A stretch of 64,000 nucleotides of DNA from Phascolarctobacterium faecium DSM 14760 (GTDB lineage Bacteria; Bacillota; Negativicutes; Acidaminococcales; Acidaminococcaceae): the NCBI RefSeq assembly GCF_003269275.1, contig NZ_QLTS01000010.1:1-64000 (forward strand). The letters run 5' to 3'. Shown here piece after piece: positions 50,199 to 59,195 of the stretch. The notes under the pieces are model-generated. The model did no database searches. It was not told the origin of the DNA and saw only the letters and a list, made by a program, of their open reading frames with translations. A program made the position numbers and the translations under genes. Position 1 is the first letter of the stretch. Each line of letters opens with the position of its first letter.

Positions 50199-51375
50199 AG
50201 GAAGATATGGCAGGCATGGAGGACAATATATTCCGGAAACCCTGATGAATGCGGTTTTGGAATTAGAGCGTGCATATGATTATTATAAAAACGAACCGCA
50301 GTTTATGGAGGAATTGCAGGCTTTATATCGCGAATATGCTAACAGGCCTTCATTATTATATTTCGCTGAAAAAATGACTCGTGATTTAGGTGGAGCTAAA
50401 ATATATTTAAAACGTGAAGATTTGAATCACACCGGATCTCATAAAATCAATAATGTTTTAGGGCAGGTGCTGCTGGCTAAAAAAATGGGGAAAAAACGTG
50501 TGATTGCTGAAACTGGGGCGGGGCAGCATGGTGTAGCTACGGCTACAGCAGCAGCTTTGATGGATATGGAATGTGTTGTTTATATGGGAAAGGAAGACAC
50601 AGAGCGGCAGGCATTGAATGTTTTTCGCATGGAGCTGCTGGGAGCAAAGGTAGTGCCGGTTGAAACTGGCACGATGACTTTGAAAGATGCTGTCAATGAA
50701 GCCTTGCGTTCGTGGACTGCGAATGTTAATGATACGTACTATGTTTTAGGCAGTGTGATGGGGCCGCATCCTTATCCGGAAATAGTTCGTGATTTTCAGC
50801 GTGTAATAGGAAAAGAAGTAAAAGAACAGATGCTGGCTAAAGAGGGGCGTTTACCCGATATTGTGATGGCCTGTGTCGGCGGCGGTTCTAATGCGATGGG
50901 TTTATTTTATGATTTTATTTCTGAGACGGATGTTCAGCTCATTGGCGTTGAAGCTGCAGGGCGCGGCATTGAAACGGAAGAGACTGCGGCTACGATTAAT
51001 CGTGGTAGCCTGGGAATTTTTCACGGGATGAAATCGTATTTTATGCAGGATAAGTATGGTCAGATAGCACCGGTGTATTCAATTTCAGCTGGACTTGATT
51101 ATCCGGGGATCGGACCTGAACATGCACATTTATATGATACCGGACGTGCCAGCTATGTAGCCATTACAGACACTGAAGCAGTACGGGCATTCAGTTATTT
51201 ATCTGAAACGGAAGGAATTATCCCTGCTATCGAAAGTGCGCATGCGCTGGCTTATGCGATGAAGGTTGCGCCTGAAATGTCAAAGGAGAAAATCATTGTC
51301 GTCAATTTGTCTGGACGTGGAGATAAAGATGTAGCGGCGATTGCCAGATATATGGGGGTAGATTTACATGAGTAA
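50191..51375 (+). CDS. trpB: Tryptophan synthase beta chain
   Basis: The 394-residue PLP enzyme condenses indole with serine. [16 protein letters not shown] starts the protein, the Schiff-base Lys is in [10 protein letters not shown] (about 85-94), [13 protein letters not shown] (about 111-123) follows, the phosphate loop is GGGSNAMG (about 231-238), and GIGPEHA is near the C terminus. It belongs to the TrpB1 type that pairs with TrpA. Overlaps trpF and trpA by 8 bp. Confidence 0.96.
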   Translation: MTKGRYGRHGGQYIPETLMNAVLELERAYDYYKNEPQFMEELQALYREYANRPSLLYFAEKMTRDLGGAKIYLKREDLNHTGSHKINNVLGQVLLAKKMGKKRVIAETGAGQHGVATATAAALMDMECVVYMGKEDTERQALNVFRMELLGAKVVPVETGTMTLKDAVNEALRSWTANVNDTYYVLGSVMGPHPYPEIVRDFQRVIGKEVKEQMLAKEGRLPDIVMACVGGGSNAMGLFYDFISETDVQLIGVEAAGRGIETEETAATINRGSLGIFHGMKSYFMQDKYGQIAPVYSISAGLDYPGIGPEHAHLYDTGRASYVAITDTEAVRAFSYLSETEGIIPAIESAHALAYAMKVAPEMSKEKIIVVNLSGRGDKDVAAIARYMGVDLHE

Positions 51376-52147
51376 AATAAGGCAGGCTTTTAAAAATAAA
51401 AAGAAATGCTTCATCCCGTTTATTACAGGAGGAGATCCCAATCTTGAAGTTAGCAAAGAACTGATATTGGCAATGGCCGCAGCAGGTGCCGATATTATTG
51501 AAATAGGCATACCTTTTTCTGATCCTGTTGCAGAAGGAGAAGTTATTCAGCGGGGCAATGTCAGAGCGTTAAATGCAGGTACTACTACGGATAAGCTTTT
51601 TGATATGCTTGCAGAAGTACGAAATGTCACTCAGGTACCGCTGGTATTTTTAACTTATGTCAATCCGATTTTTATTTACGGAACTGAGCGGTTTATGGAA
51701 AAATGCCGTCAGCTGGAAATTGATGGCGTTATCGTACCTGATTTGCCTTATGAAGAAAAAAATGAACTGCTTTCTAATTGCAGGAAATACGATGTTGATC
51801 TTATTTCACTGATAGCTCCAACGTCTGATGACCGTATTCAAATGATCGCCAGAGAGGCCATGGGGTATATTTATGTTGTTTCTTCATTGGGAGTTACAGG
51901 TATCCGCAGTAATATAACTACAGATATTGGAGCGATAGTCAAACGTATTCGTGAAGTCACCGATACTCCTGTTGCAGTAGGGTTTGGGATCGCTACGCTG
52001 GAACAAGCTGAAAAAATGGCTGGGCTAAGTGATGGAGCGATAGTTGGCAGCGCGATTGTGAAGATTGTTGAGCAATATGGAAAAGATGCCGCAGGGCCGG
52101 TAAAAAAATATGTTGAAGAGATGGTTGCTGCAGTGAGAAAAGCGTAA
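51368..52147 (+). CDS. trpA: Tryptophan synthase alpha chain
   Basis: TrpA cleaves indole-3-glycerol phosphate to indole, which passes to TrpB. The 259-residue TIM barrel has [10 protein letters not shown] (15-24), [19 protein letters not shown] (43-61), [22 protein letters not shown] and [13 protein letters not shown]. Glu45 matches the catalytic Glu49 of the Salmonella enzyme. The second catalytic acid, Asp60 in the ADG motif, is Glu56 here (AEG). Last gene of the trp operon. Confidence 0.95.
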   Translation: MSKIRQAFKNKKKCFIPFITGGDPNLEVSKELILAMAAAGADIIEIGIPFSDPVAEGEVIQRGNVRALNAGTTTDKLFDMLAEVRNVTQVPLVFLTYVNPIFIYGTERFMEKCRQLEIDGVIVPDLPYEEKNELLSNCRKYDVDLISLIAPTSDDRIQMIAREAMGYIYVVSSLGVTGIRSNITTDIGAIVKRIREVTDTPVAVGFGIATLEQAEKMAGLSDGAIVGSAIVKIVEQYGKDAAGPVKKYVEEMVAAVRKA

Positions 52148-52157
52148 AGAAAAGAAT

Positions 52158-52191
52158 CTGCCAAGAGCGAAAAGCTTGCGGCAGTTTTTTA
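52158..52191 (+). terminator. Possible terminator of the trp operon
   Basis: CTGCC pairs with GGCAG across an imperfect stem (AAGAGC / GCTTGC), followed by TTTTTT, 11 bp after the trpA stop. Confidence 0.6.
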
Positions 52192-52252
52192 TGAAAAGAG
52201 TACAAATTTTTTATAAAGGTTACTGCAGTAAGTGGTATTGCCGACTGACTTT

Positions 52253-52261
52253 TGCTATAAT
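52253..52261 (+). promoter_or_regulatory. Extended -10 promoter of the AbgT-type gene
   Basis: TGCTATAAT, 48 bp before the TTG start at 52310. No -35 at the usual distance. Confidence 0.55.
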
Positions 52262-52309
52262 ATTAAATCATGATATTTCTCAGATAAAATTAGTTAGGAG
52301 GCTTCAAAA

Positions 52310-53860
52310 TTGCAGCAAAGTCAAAGTAAACAGCAGGTAGGAGGCATATTAGGATTTATAGAGCGTATCGGTAATAAAATACCGGATATTACGATTCTTT
52401 TCATCAGTGCCTTTATTTTGGTTTGTGTAGTGTCGGCAGTTTTAGCGCAGATACATTTCAATTATGTGCATCCGGCGACCGGCAGGCCTATCGAAATAAC
52501 TAATATGCTCAGCGGTAAGGCGCTAGTTGATTTAATGAGTAAAATGGTCACTAATTATGCAAATTTCCCACCGCTAAGTATGGTTATCGTAGCAACACTT
52601 GGTATTGGTATTGCCGATGGGTCTGGTTACATTAATACAGGGTTGAAAAAGATACTTTCTATAACACCTAAAGTTCTGATCACACCGGTAGTTATTCTGG
52701 TAGGGATGCTCAGTCATTTGGGGCCCGACTCTGGTTATGTCATCATTATCCCGATAGCCGCTTATATGTTTTATGCAGTAGGTAAGCATCCTTTAGCAGG
52801 TATTGCTGCTTCTTTTGCAGGTATTGCCGGCGCGTTTGCTGCCAACTATACGCCTTCGGCTATTGATCCTGTTATTCAGGGGTTTACTCAAAGTGCGGCC
52901 CAGATTATTGATCCGGGATATCAGGTAAACGTATTATGCAACTATTTTTATGCGTTTGCTTCTACGTTTATAGTTATTGGTGCTTGCTGGTGGGTAACGG
53001 AAAAGATTACTAACCCATGGCTTTGGAAGGCTTGTCCGCTTGATGACGATCTGGACTTGGGCAACGAAAATAACAGCTCGATTACGCCTTCGGAGAACAG
53101 GGCTTTTAAAATAGCTACAGCAGTATTGCTGTTGATGTTGACCGGGCTTGCCGCAGCACTGTATCCGGCAGATTCTATCCTGCGTGCTCCTGATGGCGTT
53201 ATTGCCAGCTTTAAGGCTCCGATAATGCAGTCGATAGTGTCGCTGATTTTTATTTTTGCAGCTTTGGTTGGTTTAGTATATGGTATTGCCTGCGGTAAAT
53301 TCAAATCGCCTAAAGATGTTACGGCGGCAATGGAAGAGATTACGAAAACTTTAGTGCAGCTGATCGTATTTTATTTTTTTGCTGCTCAATTCCTATATGC
53401 GTTTGGCGCATCGAACATGGGAGCACTGATTGCTGTATCCGGTGCAGAATTCTTAAAATCATTGAATTTACCGCCGCAGGTAACTGTTTTCGGTATTATT
53501 GTTTTTGTTGCTCTGCTTAATCTTATAATTACCTCTGCTTCAGCAAAATGGGCTATTCTGGCTCCGATATTTGTGCCGATGCTGATGGCGGTAGGAATTG
53601 CGCCTGAACTGACACAAGTTGCTTTCCGAGTCAGTGATTCTGCGGTCAATGTTGTAACACCAATGTTTGCTTTTTATCCTTTAATAATTCTGTATTGCCA
53701 GAAATATGTAAAAAATGCTGGTATTGGTACATTAAGTTCCATGATGCTGCCGTATACTATAGCATTATTGGTTTCTCTTACCTTTATGTTATACTTATTT
53801 TGGTGGCTGGATATACCACTGGGGTTCCAGGCAGATTATGTTTATCCGAGACGGTTTTAA
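52310..53860 (+). CDS. AbgT-family transporter
   Basis: The 516-residue inner-membrane protein has the AbgT-family architecture: a short N-terminal cytoplasmic part, about 10-12 membrane segments, LSHLGPDSGYVIIIPIAAYMF (about 134-154) and AANYTPSAIDPVIQGFT (about 179-195) near the first hairpin, and TSASAKWAILAPIFVPM (about 411-427) near the second. E. coli AbgT imports p-aminobenzoyl-glutamate; MtrF-type members export sulfonamides. TTG start with a strong TTAGGAGG. Followed after 22 bp by peptidase T, so the transporter may import a dipeptide or acyl-glutamate that is then cleaved. An AbgA-like hydrolase is 47 kb away. Confidence 0.87.
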   Translation: MQQSQSKQQVGGILGFIERIGNKIPDITILFISAFILVCVVSAVLAQIHFNYVHPATGRPIEITNMLSGKALVDLMSKMVTNYANFPPLSMVIVATLGIGIADGSGYINTGLKKILSITPKVLITPVVILVGMLSHLGPDSGYVIIIPIAAYMFYAVGKHPLAGIAASFAGIAGAFAANYTPSAIDPVIQGFTQSAAQIIDPGYQVNVLCNYFYAFASTFIVIGACWWVTEKITNPWLWKACPLDDDLDLGNENNSSITPSENRAFKIATAVLLLMLTGLAAALYPADSILRAPDGVIASFKAPIMQSIVSLIFIFAALVGLVYGIACGKFKSPKDVTAAMEEITKTLVQLIVFYFFAAQFLYAFGASNMGALIAVSGAEFLKSLNLPPQVTVFGIIVFVALLNLIITSASAKWAILAPIFVPMLMAVGIAPELTQVAFRVSDSAVNVVTPMFAFYPLIILYCQKYVKNAGIGTLSSMMLPYTIALLVSLTFMLYLFWWLDIPLGFQADYVYPRRF

Positions 53861-53882
53861 CGATCAGTAAGGGGGCAGAAGA

Positions 53883-55130
53883 ATGCAGACACGTTTATTA
53901 GAACGTTTTTTACGTTATGTAGCAGTAACAAGTCAAAGCGATGCTTCTCAGGCAGTAGTTCCTTCTACAGAAGGTCAGAGAAGTTTAGCTGAATTATTAA
54001 AAAAAGATCTTGACGAACTGGGCTTAGTTAATCTTGAGATCAGTGAATATTCTGTTCTTACAGGTAAACTTCCGGCTAATTTACCAGCCGGAAGCGGTGA
54101 ACAAGTTCCGGCGGTTGGTTTTGTTGCTCATTTAGACACTGTGGATGTTAATCTTTCAGCTGATATCAAACCGCAGGTGGTACGGTCTTATAGCGGCGGG
54201 GATATTTGTCTGAATGAAAAAAAGGGGATTTATCTTCGCGAGGCAGAACATCCAGAATTATTAAAATATAAAGGTCAGGATATAGTTTGCACTGATGGTA
54301 CAAGTGTATTGGGCGCTGATAACAAGGCTGCCATAGCAAATGTAGTGGTTGCATTGGAAACTTTGGTGCAAAATAAAGACCTGCAGCACGGAGATATCTA
54401 TGTAGCCTTTGTGCCTGATGAAGAATGTGGATTGCGCGGAGCAAAGAAAATGGATTTCAGTAAATTTCCGGTAGCTTTTGCTTATACTATTGACTGTTGT
54501 GAATTGGGCGAAGTTGTTTATGAAACTTTCAATGCCGGCAGTGCGGTAGTAAAAATCAAAGGTGTAAGTGCACATCCTATGTCGGCGAAAGGGGTAATGG
54601 TAAATCCAACTCTGGTTGCTGTTGACTTGATAAACAGCTTTGACAGGATGCAGACACCGGAGCATACAGAAGGAACGGAAGGTTACATCTGGGCGAAGTC
54701 TATTATTTCCAATCAAAGCGAGGCCGTAGTTCAGCTGGATATACGCGATCATAATAAAAATACCTATGAGGCTAGAAAACATCTGATAAAAACAAATGTT
54801 GAATCTTTGCAGAAGCTATATCCTCGTGCAGAAATAGTATGTACTATAACGGATACTTATGGAAATATTGCAGATGCTGTCAATGATGAGAATAGAAAAT
54901 GTATAGATTATATTTATACGGCGATGTCAGAGCTGGGAATAAAACCAAATACTATTGCCATGCGCGGTGGTACTGATGGTTCCTATATTTCTACGCAGGG
55001 AATTTTAACGCCAAACTATTTTACCGGAGGACATAATTTCCATTCTAACTGTGAATTTTTACCACTGCTGGCATTAGAAAAATCCTGTCAGATGACATTG
55101 AAGCTGATTGAATTGATTGCTAAAGGTTAA
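53883..55130 (+). CDS. pepT: Peptidase T (tripeptide aminopeptidase), M20 family
   Basis: The 415-residue zinc peptidase releases N-terminal residues from tripeptides. Motifs in order: HLDTVD (about 81-86) with metal His and Asp, TSVLGADNKAAIA (about 139-151) with the bridging Asp, PDEECGLRGA (about 180-189) with the catalytic Glu pair, a dimerisation lid, RGGTDGSYIS and GHNFHSNCEF carrying the last metal His. AAGGGGG precedes the ATG. It shares the transcript of the AbgT-type transporter. Confidence 0.94.
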   Translation: MQTRLLERFLRYVAVTSQSDASQAVVPSTEGQRSLAELLKKDLDELGLVNLEISEYSVLTGKLPANLPAGSGEQVPAVGFVAHLDTVDVNLSADIKPQVVRSYSGGDICLNEKKGIYLREAEHPELLKYKGQDIVCTDGTSVLGADNKAAIANVVVALETLVQNKDLQHGDIYVAFVPDEECGLRGAKKMDFSKFPVAFAYTIDCCELGEVVYETFNAGSAVVKIKGVSAHPMSAKGVMVNPTLVAVDLINSFDRMQTPEHTEGTEGYIWAKSIISNQSEAVVQLDIRDHNKNTYEARKHLIKTNVESLQKLYPRAEIVCTITDTYGNIADAVNDENRKCIDYIYTAMSELGIKPNTIAMRGGTDGSYISTQGILTPNYFTGGHNFHSNCEFLPLLALEKSCQMTLKLIELIAKG

Positions 55131-55136
55131 GTTATT

Positions 55137-55177
55137 CAGAATGCCTTCCCTTAAAGATTTTAAGGGAAGGCATTCTG
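55137..55177 (+). terminator. Terminator-like hairpin after pepT
   Basis: A strong stem CAGAATGCCTTCCCTTAAA / TTTAAGGGAAGGCATTCTG lies 6 bp after the stop codon. It lacks a clear T run. Confidence 0.7.
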
Positions 55178-55215
55178 AGTTTCACAAAGAAATAACCAAC
55201 TGGAAGACAGGAATA

Positions 55216-55224
55216 TGTTATAAT
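55216..55224 (+). promoter_or_regulatory. Extended -10 promoter of trmK
   Basis: TGTTATAAT, 32 bp before the trmK ATG at 55257. Confidence 0.55.
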
Positions 55225-55256
55225 TTGTATGATAAAGTAATGATGTGGGAGGCAAT

Positions 55257-55955
55257 ATGAACATTGGTGCGCGTTTGGAAGCGATTGGAAGATTAGTTCC
55301 TCAGAACGTAAGCATAGCAGATATAGGAACAGATCATGCATATCTGCCGACATGGCTGGCAGAGCGTGGAGTGATTATCAAAGCAGTTGCTGGTGATATT
55401 ACTGAGGGGCCCTGTGCTGCTGCACGTAATACAGTTGCTATGTATGGCATGAATGATAAAGTAGAAGTAAGGATGGGTAATGGTTTAAGCATTATAGAGC
55501 CTGGTGAAACAGATGTTATTATAATTGCGGGTATGGGTGCCGGTACAATGATTGAAATCCTTGAAGCTTCCAGGGACACTACAAAGGAAGCCAGAAAACT
55601 GATATTGCAGCCGATGGCTGGAGCATCCTCTTTAAGGCGTTGGGCCAATGCCAACGGCTGGCGTATTGATGATGAAGTTCTTGTTGAAGAAGGACGGCAT
55701 CTTTATGAAATCATTGTTCTGGAACGTGGCGCTGAGGCTGCTTTTACCGCCTTGGAATGTGAAATAGGGCCGCGCTTGCTGGAAAAAAGGCCGCCGCTTT
55801 TCAAAAAACATTTTGCTAAAGTATGCGGTCAATATCAAAAGATGCTGCTGAATATGTGCCGCAGTGCAGAAGCAAGGCAAAGTGAAAAATATCAGGAAAT
55901 ATACACTTTATTGCAGGAACTGGAGGGATTAGGCGATGGAAGCTACGGTAAATGA
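55257..55955 (+). CDS. trmK: tRNA (adenine22-N1)-methyltransferase
   Basis: TrmK methylates A22 of tRNA with SAM. The 232-residue protein starts MNIGARLEAIGRLVP and has the Rossmann motif IADIGTDHAYLPTWLAERG (about 22-40), then IIAGMGAGTMIEIL (about 85-98) and LQPMAGASSLRRW, all typical of the family. A C-terminal helical tail follows. GGGAGGC precedes the ATG at 55257. It overlaps the next gene by 20 bp, a common pairing in Firmicutes. Confidence 0.93.
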   Translation: MNIGARLEAIGRLVPQNVSIADIGTDHAYLPTWLAERGVIIKAVAGDITEGPCAAARNTVAMYGMNDKVEVRMGNGLSIIEPGETDVIIIAGMGAGTMIEILEASRDTTKEARKLILQPMAGASSLRRWANANGWRIDDEVLVEEGRHLYEIIVLERGAEAAFTALECEIGPRLLEKRPPLFKKHFAKVCGQYQKMLLNMCRSAEARQSEKYQEIYTLLQELEGLGDGSYGK

Positions 55956-56730
55956 TATCATTAAAGTAATGGATGGCATAGCTCCGCCTAATTTAGCAGA
56001 ACCTTGGGATAATGTTGGATTGTTGGTTGGGCGCAGTAGTAATACGGTAAAAAAACTTATGGTTGCTTTGGATGTATCACCTGAAGTAGTAGAGCAGGCC
56101 GTTGAACATAAAGTACAAATGCTTGTAACACATCATCCGGTTATTTTTGATCCAATAAAAAAGATGACCGACAGGAGCTGGCAGCATAAATTACTTCTAG
56201 ATTGTGCTGAAAATAAAATTGCTGTTTATAGTGCACATACCAGCCTTGATAGTGTATTGGGCGGTGTTAATGATGTTTTGGCAGAGAAAATTGGGTTGTT
56301 GCATACTGAAGTTTTAGTTCCTGCTGCCGGTGGAGAAGCAGGTTTAGGACGGGTTGGATGTTTACATGAGCCGATGACTCTGCAGGAGTTCAGTGAAAAA
56401 ATTAAAACCGTCTTAAAGTTAGACAATATAATTGCAGGTGACGCTGGACGCAGGGTAAGCAAGGTTGCTGTATGTGGTGGAGCAGGTGCTGAATTCATTG
56501 ATGAGGCACTGGCTGCCGGAGCAGATACCTTTGTGACTGGAGATGTGAAATATCATACTGCACAGAACGCAGTATACAGCGGCTTGAATATAATTGATGC
56601 TACACATCAGGGAACTGAATTACCTATGATAAATACGCTTGCTGACAGAATTGCACTGCGTCTAACGTCAGGCGGATTCAATGCTCAGGTTTTGGTAGCG
56701 AAGGAAAGCAAAATTTTGCAATACCTGTAA
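55936..56730 (+). CDS. Nif3-like dinuclear metal centre protein (YqfO family)
   Basis: The 264-residue cytoplasmic protein has the NIF3 features: ATVNDIIKVMDGIAPPNLAEPWDNVGLLVG, the metal His pair THHPVIFDPIK (about 64-74), SAHTSLDSVLGGVND, a middle loop and ITGD-like VTGDVKYHT, THQGTELP near the C terminus. Members are linked to tRNA or GTP cyclohydrolase-like activities, but the function is unclear. It lacks the long CutA-like insert of some homologues. Its ATG overlaps trmK by 20 bp with GGAGGG upstream. Confidence 0.9.
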   Translation: MEATVNDIIKVMDGIAPPNLAEPWDNVGLLVGRSSNTVKKLMVALDVSPEVVEQAVEHKVQMLVTHHPVIFDPIKKMTDRSWQHKLLLDCAENKIAVYSAHTSLDSVLGGVNDVLAEKIGLLHTEVLVPAAGGEAGLGRVGCLHEPMTLQEFSEKIKTVLKLDNIIAGDAGRRVSKVAVCGGAGAEFIDEALAAGADTFVTGDVKYHTAQNAVYSGLNIIDATHQGTELPMINTLADRIALRLTSGGFNAQVLVAKESKILQYL

Positions 56731-56759
56731 CCGGTATGCTTTAGAGGATGGTGACAAAT

Positions 56760-57683
56760 ATGATCAGTGATTTTAAGGCTGGCACTAAAGTGTGTCAAGC
56801 TGTATTGCTGCGTGTGCAGAAAATTGGTAATTCGTCTAATGGCGGTGTGTTTGCGCGCGGTTTACTGGAAGATAACAGCGGCAAAATGCCGTTTATTGTT
56901 TTTGAAGCTGGCATTGTAGATAAGATGAGGTCTATGGAAGGTCCTAAAGTAATGATGGTTGGCGGCATGGTAGATATTAATAAATTTTCTAATGATATGA
57001 CGCTGCAGCTGGTTTTACAACGGATGGAAGAGATTATGCCAGAAGATGATATTACCCATTTGCTGCCTAATGGTGATTTTGATCATCAGGAATATGAAAA
57101 TAAGCTGCAAAAACTTATCAAAGGAGTTATGACCCCGGGAATAAGATTGATTTTGGAAAATATTTTCAGCGGGACTTTATATGATAAATTTTTGATCAAT
57201 CCGGCGGGAATGCGTTTACATCATGCTTATATCGGAGGTTTGCTGCAGCATTCTGTTGATGTTGCCGGTATTGCTCAGTCGTTGGCAGATCGTATTGGTG
57301 GCGTGGATAAGGATTTGATCGTTGCAGGAGCATTGCTGCATGATATTGGCAAGATTAGAGAAATTTCTTCGGATATAGGTTTTCCATATACGATGGAAGG
57401 AAGATTGCTGGGGCATGTGTCTATGTCGGCGGTGATGGTGCAGGAGGCAGCTGGCAAGGCAAAAGTAACAGGACCTAAGCTGCAGCAGCTGTTGCATATT
57501 GTTTTATCACACCATGGTGAACAGGAAAAAGGTTCGCCGGTTGCATGTGCAACGAAAGAAAGCTTTATTGTGCATTATGCTGATGAAATTGATGCGATTA
57601 TGAATCAGTTCAGTAAAAATGAAGGAAAAAATCCTTGGGAATACAATAAAATGCTGCAGCGTTTTTTATTGCATGAAGCTTGA
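56760..57683 (+). CDS. yhaM: YhaM-type 3'-5' exoribonuclease (OB fold plus HD domain)
   Basis: The 307-residue protein has an N-terminal OB-fold domain (KVCQAVLLRVQKIGNSSNGGVFARGLLEDNSG, about 10-41) and an HD domain (HHAYIGGLLQHSVDVAGIAQSL and LLHDIGKIREI, about 155-205; LSHHGEQEKGSP). This layout is that of Bacillus YhaM, a metal-dependent 3' exonuclease acting on RNA and DNA. The ATG at 56760 has GGTGA upstream; the ATG at 56748 directly abuts GAGG. It follows the Nif3-like gene by 29 bp. Confidence 0.88.
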   Translation: MISDFKAGTKVCQAVLLRVQKIGNSSNGGVFARGLLEDNSGKMPFIVFEAGIVDKMRSMEGPKVMMVGGMVDINKFSNDMTLQLVLQRMEEIMPEDDITHLLPNGDFDHQEYENKLQKLIKGVMTPGIRLILENIFSGTLYDKFLINPAGMRLHHAYIGGLLQHSVDVAGIAQSLADRIGGVDKDLIVAGALLHDIGKIREISSDIGFPYTMEGRLLGHVSMSAVMVQEAAGKAKVTGPKLQQLLHIVLSHHGEQEKGSPVACATKESFIVHYADEIDAIMNQFSKNEGKNPWEYNKMLQRFLLHEA

Positions 57684-57708
57684 CTAAATAATCTCTATGT
57701 GTTAAATT
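57680..57708 (+). promoter_or_regulatory. Candidate promoter of RNase P RNA
   Basis: TTGACT (57680-57685), 17 bp, TAAATT (57703-57708) preceded by TGT. Transcription would start within a few bases of the RNA's 5' end. Confidence 0.5.
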
Positions 57709-57716
57709 AACAAACG

Positions 57717-58073
57717 ATATGAGTGCGAAAGATGATCGCGGTGATGCTTAGGCGTTAACGAGGAAAGTCCGAGCTCCACAGGGCAGAATGCCGGATAACG
57801 TCCGGCGAGGGTGACCTCAGGGATAGTGCCACAGAAATGTGTACCGCCTGCTATGCAGGTAAGGGTGGAACGGTGCGGTAAGAGCGCACCAGCGGTCGGG
57901 TAACCGGCCGGCTAGGTAAACCCCATTCGGAGCAAGACCAAATAGGGGAGGGATGAAGCGGCCCGCTGAACCTTCCGGGTTGTGTCGCTGGAGCCTGCGA
58001 GTAATTACAGGCCTAGATAAATGATCATCACCGCTTTGCGGAACAGAACTCGGCTTATTGAGCACTCGTATTC
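57717..58073 (+). ncRNA. rnpB: RNase P RNA (bacterial class A type)
   Basis: The ribozyme processes tRNA 5' ends. Diagnostic conserved regions are GAGGAAAGTCC (57760-57770), the GGTAAACCCC block (57915-57924), and the 3' ACAGAACTCGGCTTA (58044-58058). The 5' ATATGAGTGC pairs with 3' GCACTCGTAT to close helix P1. The GGTGACCTCAGGGATAGTGCCACAGAAA stretch also fits. The ends are set from P1 pairing. It lies between yhaM and a glycosyltransferase gene, with a terminator directly after. Confidence 0.95.
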
Positions 58074-58082
58074 TTGGATATT

Positions 58083-58115
58083 AAGCTGCCTGTTTCAGGC
58101 AGCTTTTCTTTTTTC
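58083..58115 (+). terminator. Terminator of RNase P RNA
   Basis: A 10-bp perfect stem AAGCTGCCTG / CAGGCAGCTT with a TTT loop, followed by TTCTTTTTTC. Confidence 0.9.
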
Positions 58116-58155
58116 TAAAAATTCACATAATCACTTCATTTTAATTTCAAAATAG

Positions 58156-58164
58156 TGATATAAT
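58156..58164 (+). promoter_or_regulatory. Extended -10 promoter of the glycosyltransferase gene
   Basis: TGATATAAT, 36 bp before the ATG at 58201. Confidence 0.5.
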
Positions 58165-58200
58165 ATAAAAGTATTCTAAATTGACGGTGAGGGTAAATTA

Positions 58201-59130
58201 ATGAAACATATTTCTTTTGTCGTGCCTGTTTTTAATGAAGAGGCCAATCTCAGGGAATTTTACCAACGGCTGACAGATATTATGTCGGCACTGCCATACG
58301 AATACGATCTTACTTTTGTTGACGATGGTTCTAAAGACAGCAGTGCTGTGATTTTGGCGGAATTGGTCCGCAATGATGAGCGCGTACAGGCTTATTTGCT
58401 TTCTCGTAATTACGGACATCAGCTGGCACTGACCTGCGGTTTGGATTATGCTGATGGTGATGCTGTTATTACAATGGATGGAGATTTGCAGCATCCGCCT
58501 GAATTAGTTCCGGACTTACTGAGGCTGTGGGAAGATGGAAATGAAATTGTCCAGACGATCCGCCTAAGTACAGAGAATGTTTCGTTTATGAAACGTTTTT
58601 CGTCAGCAGTTTACTACAAACTCATCAATATCATGTCTAAAGTGGAAATCACTCCCGGAGGCAGCGATTTCAGGCTTATGGACCAAAAAGCTGTGGAGGC
58701 TTTTCGTCTGTATCGTGAAAGAGCGCGCTTTATCAGAGGGCTTATCAATACCTTAGGATTTAAGGTCGCTAAGGTTGAATTTGTGGCTCCGCCGCGTTTT
58801 GCGGGACAATCAAAGTACAGTCTGCGTAAAATGCTGCATTTTGCATTGGATGGGATTACTTCTTTTTCAAATCTGCCATTGCGCTGGGCCTTTTACTGCG
58901 GCGTGTTCTGTGGGCTTTGCAGCCTGATGGTTTTGGGGCATGTTTTCTATGTTAAATATGTTATTGACGATGCTGTACCAGGTTGGGCGACAATGACCGC
59001 CAGTGTCTTGTTTTTGGGAGGTATTCAATTAGTAGGCATTGGTATTTTGGGAGAGTATATCGGACGTGTTTTTGAAGAAGTTAAGCAGAGACCGCTGTAT
59101 CTTGTAGGACGTCATCTCGGAAAAAAGTAA
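58201..59130 (+). CDS. Family 2 glycosyltransferase, GtrB-type polyprenyl-phosphate glycosyltransferase
   Basis: The 309-residue protein has a GT-A catalytic domain: VVPVFNEEANLREF (7-20), TFVDDGSKDSS, ITMDGDLQHPPE (with the DxD-like metal site, about 90-101) and the acceptor-side GGSDFRLMDQ. Two C-terminal membrane segments (about 230-285) lead to EYIGRVFEEVKQRPLYLV. This layout is that of GtrB/DPM1-like enzymes that load a sugar on undecaprenyl phosphate at the inner membrane. The sugar and end product (LPS or protein glycosylation) are unknown. GGTGAGGG precedes the ATG. Confidence 0.9.
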   Translation: MKHISFVVPVFNEEANLREFYQRLTDIMSALPYEYDLTFVDDGSKDSSAVILAELVRNDERVQAYLLSRNYGHQLALTCGLDYADGDAVITMDGDLQHPPELVPDLLRLWEDGNEIVQTIRLSTENVSFMKRFSSAVYYKLINIMSKVEITPGGSDFRLMDQKAVEAFRLYRERARFIRGLINTLGFKVAKVEFVAPPRFAGQSKYSLRKMLHFALDGITSFSNLPLRWAFYCGVFCGLCSLMVLGHVFYVKYVIDDAVPGWATMTASVLFLGGIQLVGIGILGEYIGRVFEEVKQRPLYLVGRHLGKK

Positions 59131-59156
59131 GATAGTTTTACAATATTGTAAGTTTA

Positions 59157-59165
59157 TGTTATAAT
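59157..59165 (+). promoter_or_regulatory. Extended -10 promoter
   Basis: TGTTATAAT; the expected transcript start is near 59172, which argues against a start codon at 59175 for the next gene. Confidence 0.55.
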
Positions 59166-59195
59166 TATTTACAGTTGAGAAAGGATGTGCGGTGC

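Noticed and set aside
55137-55177. pepT hairpin as a mobile repeat
   Set aside because: No second copy was noticed and its place right after the stop codon fits a terminator.
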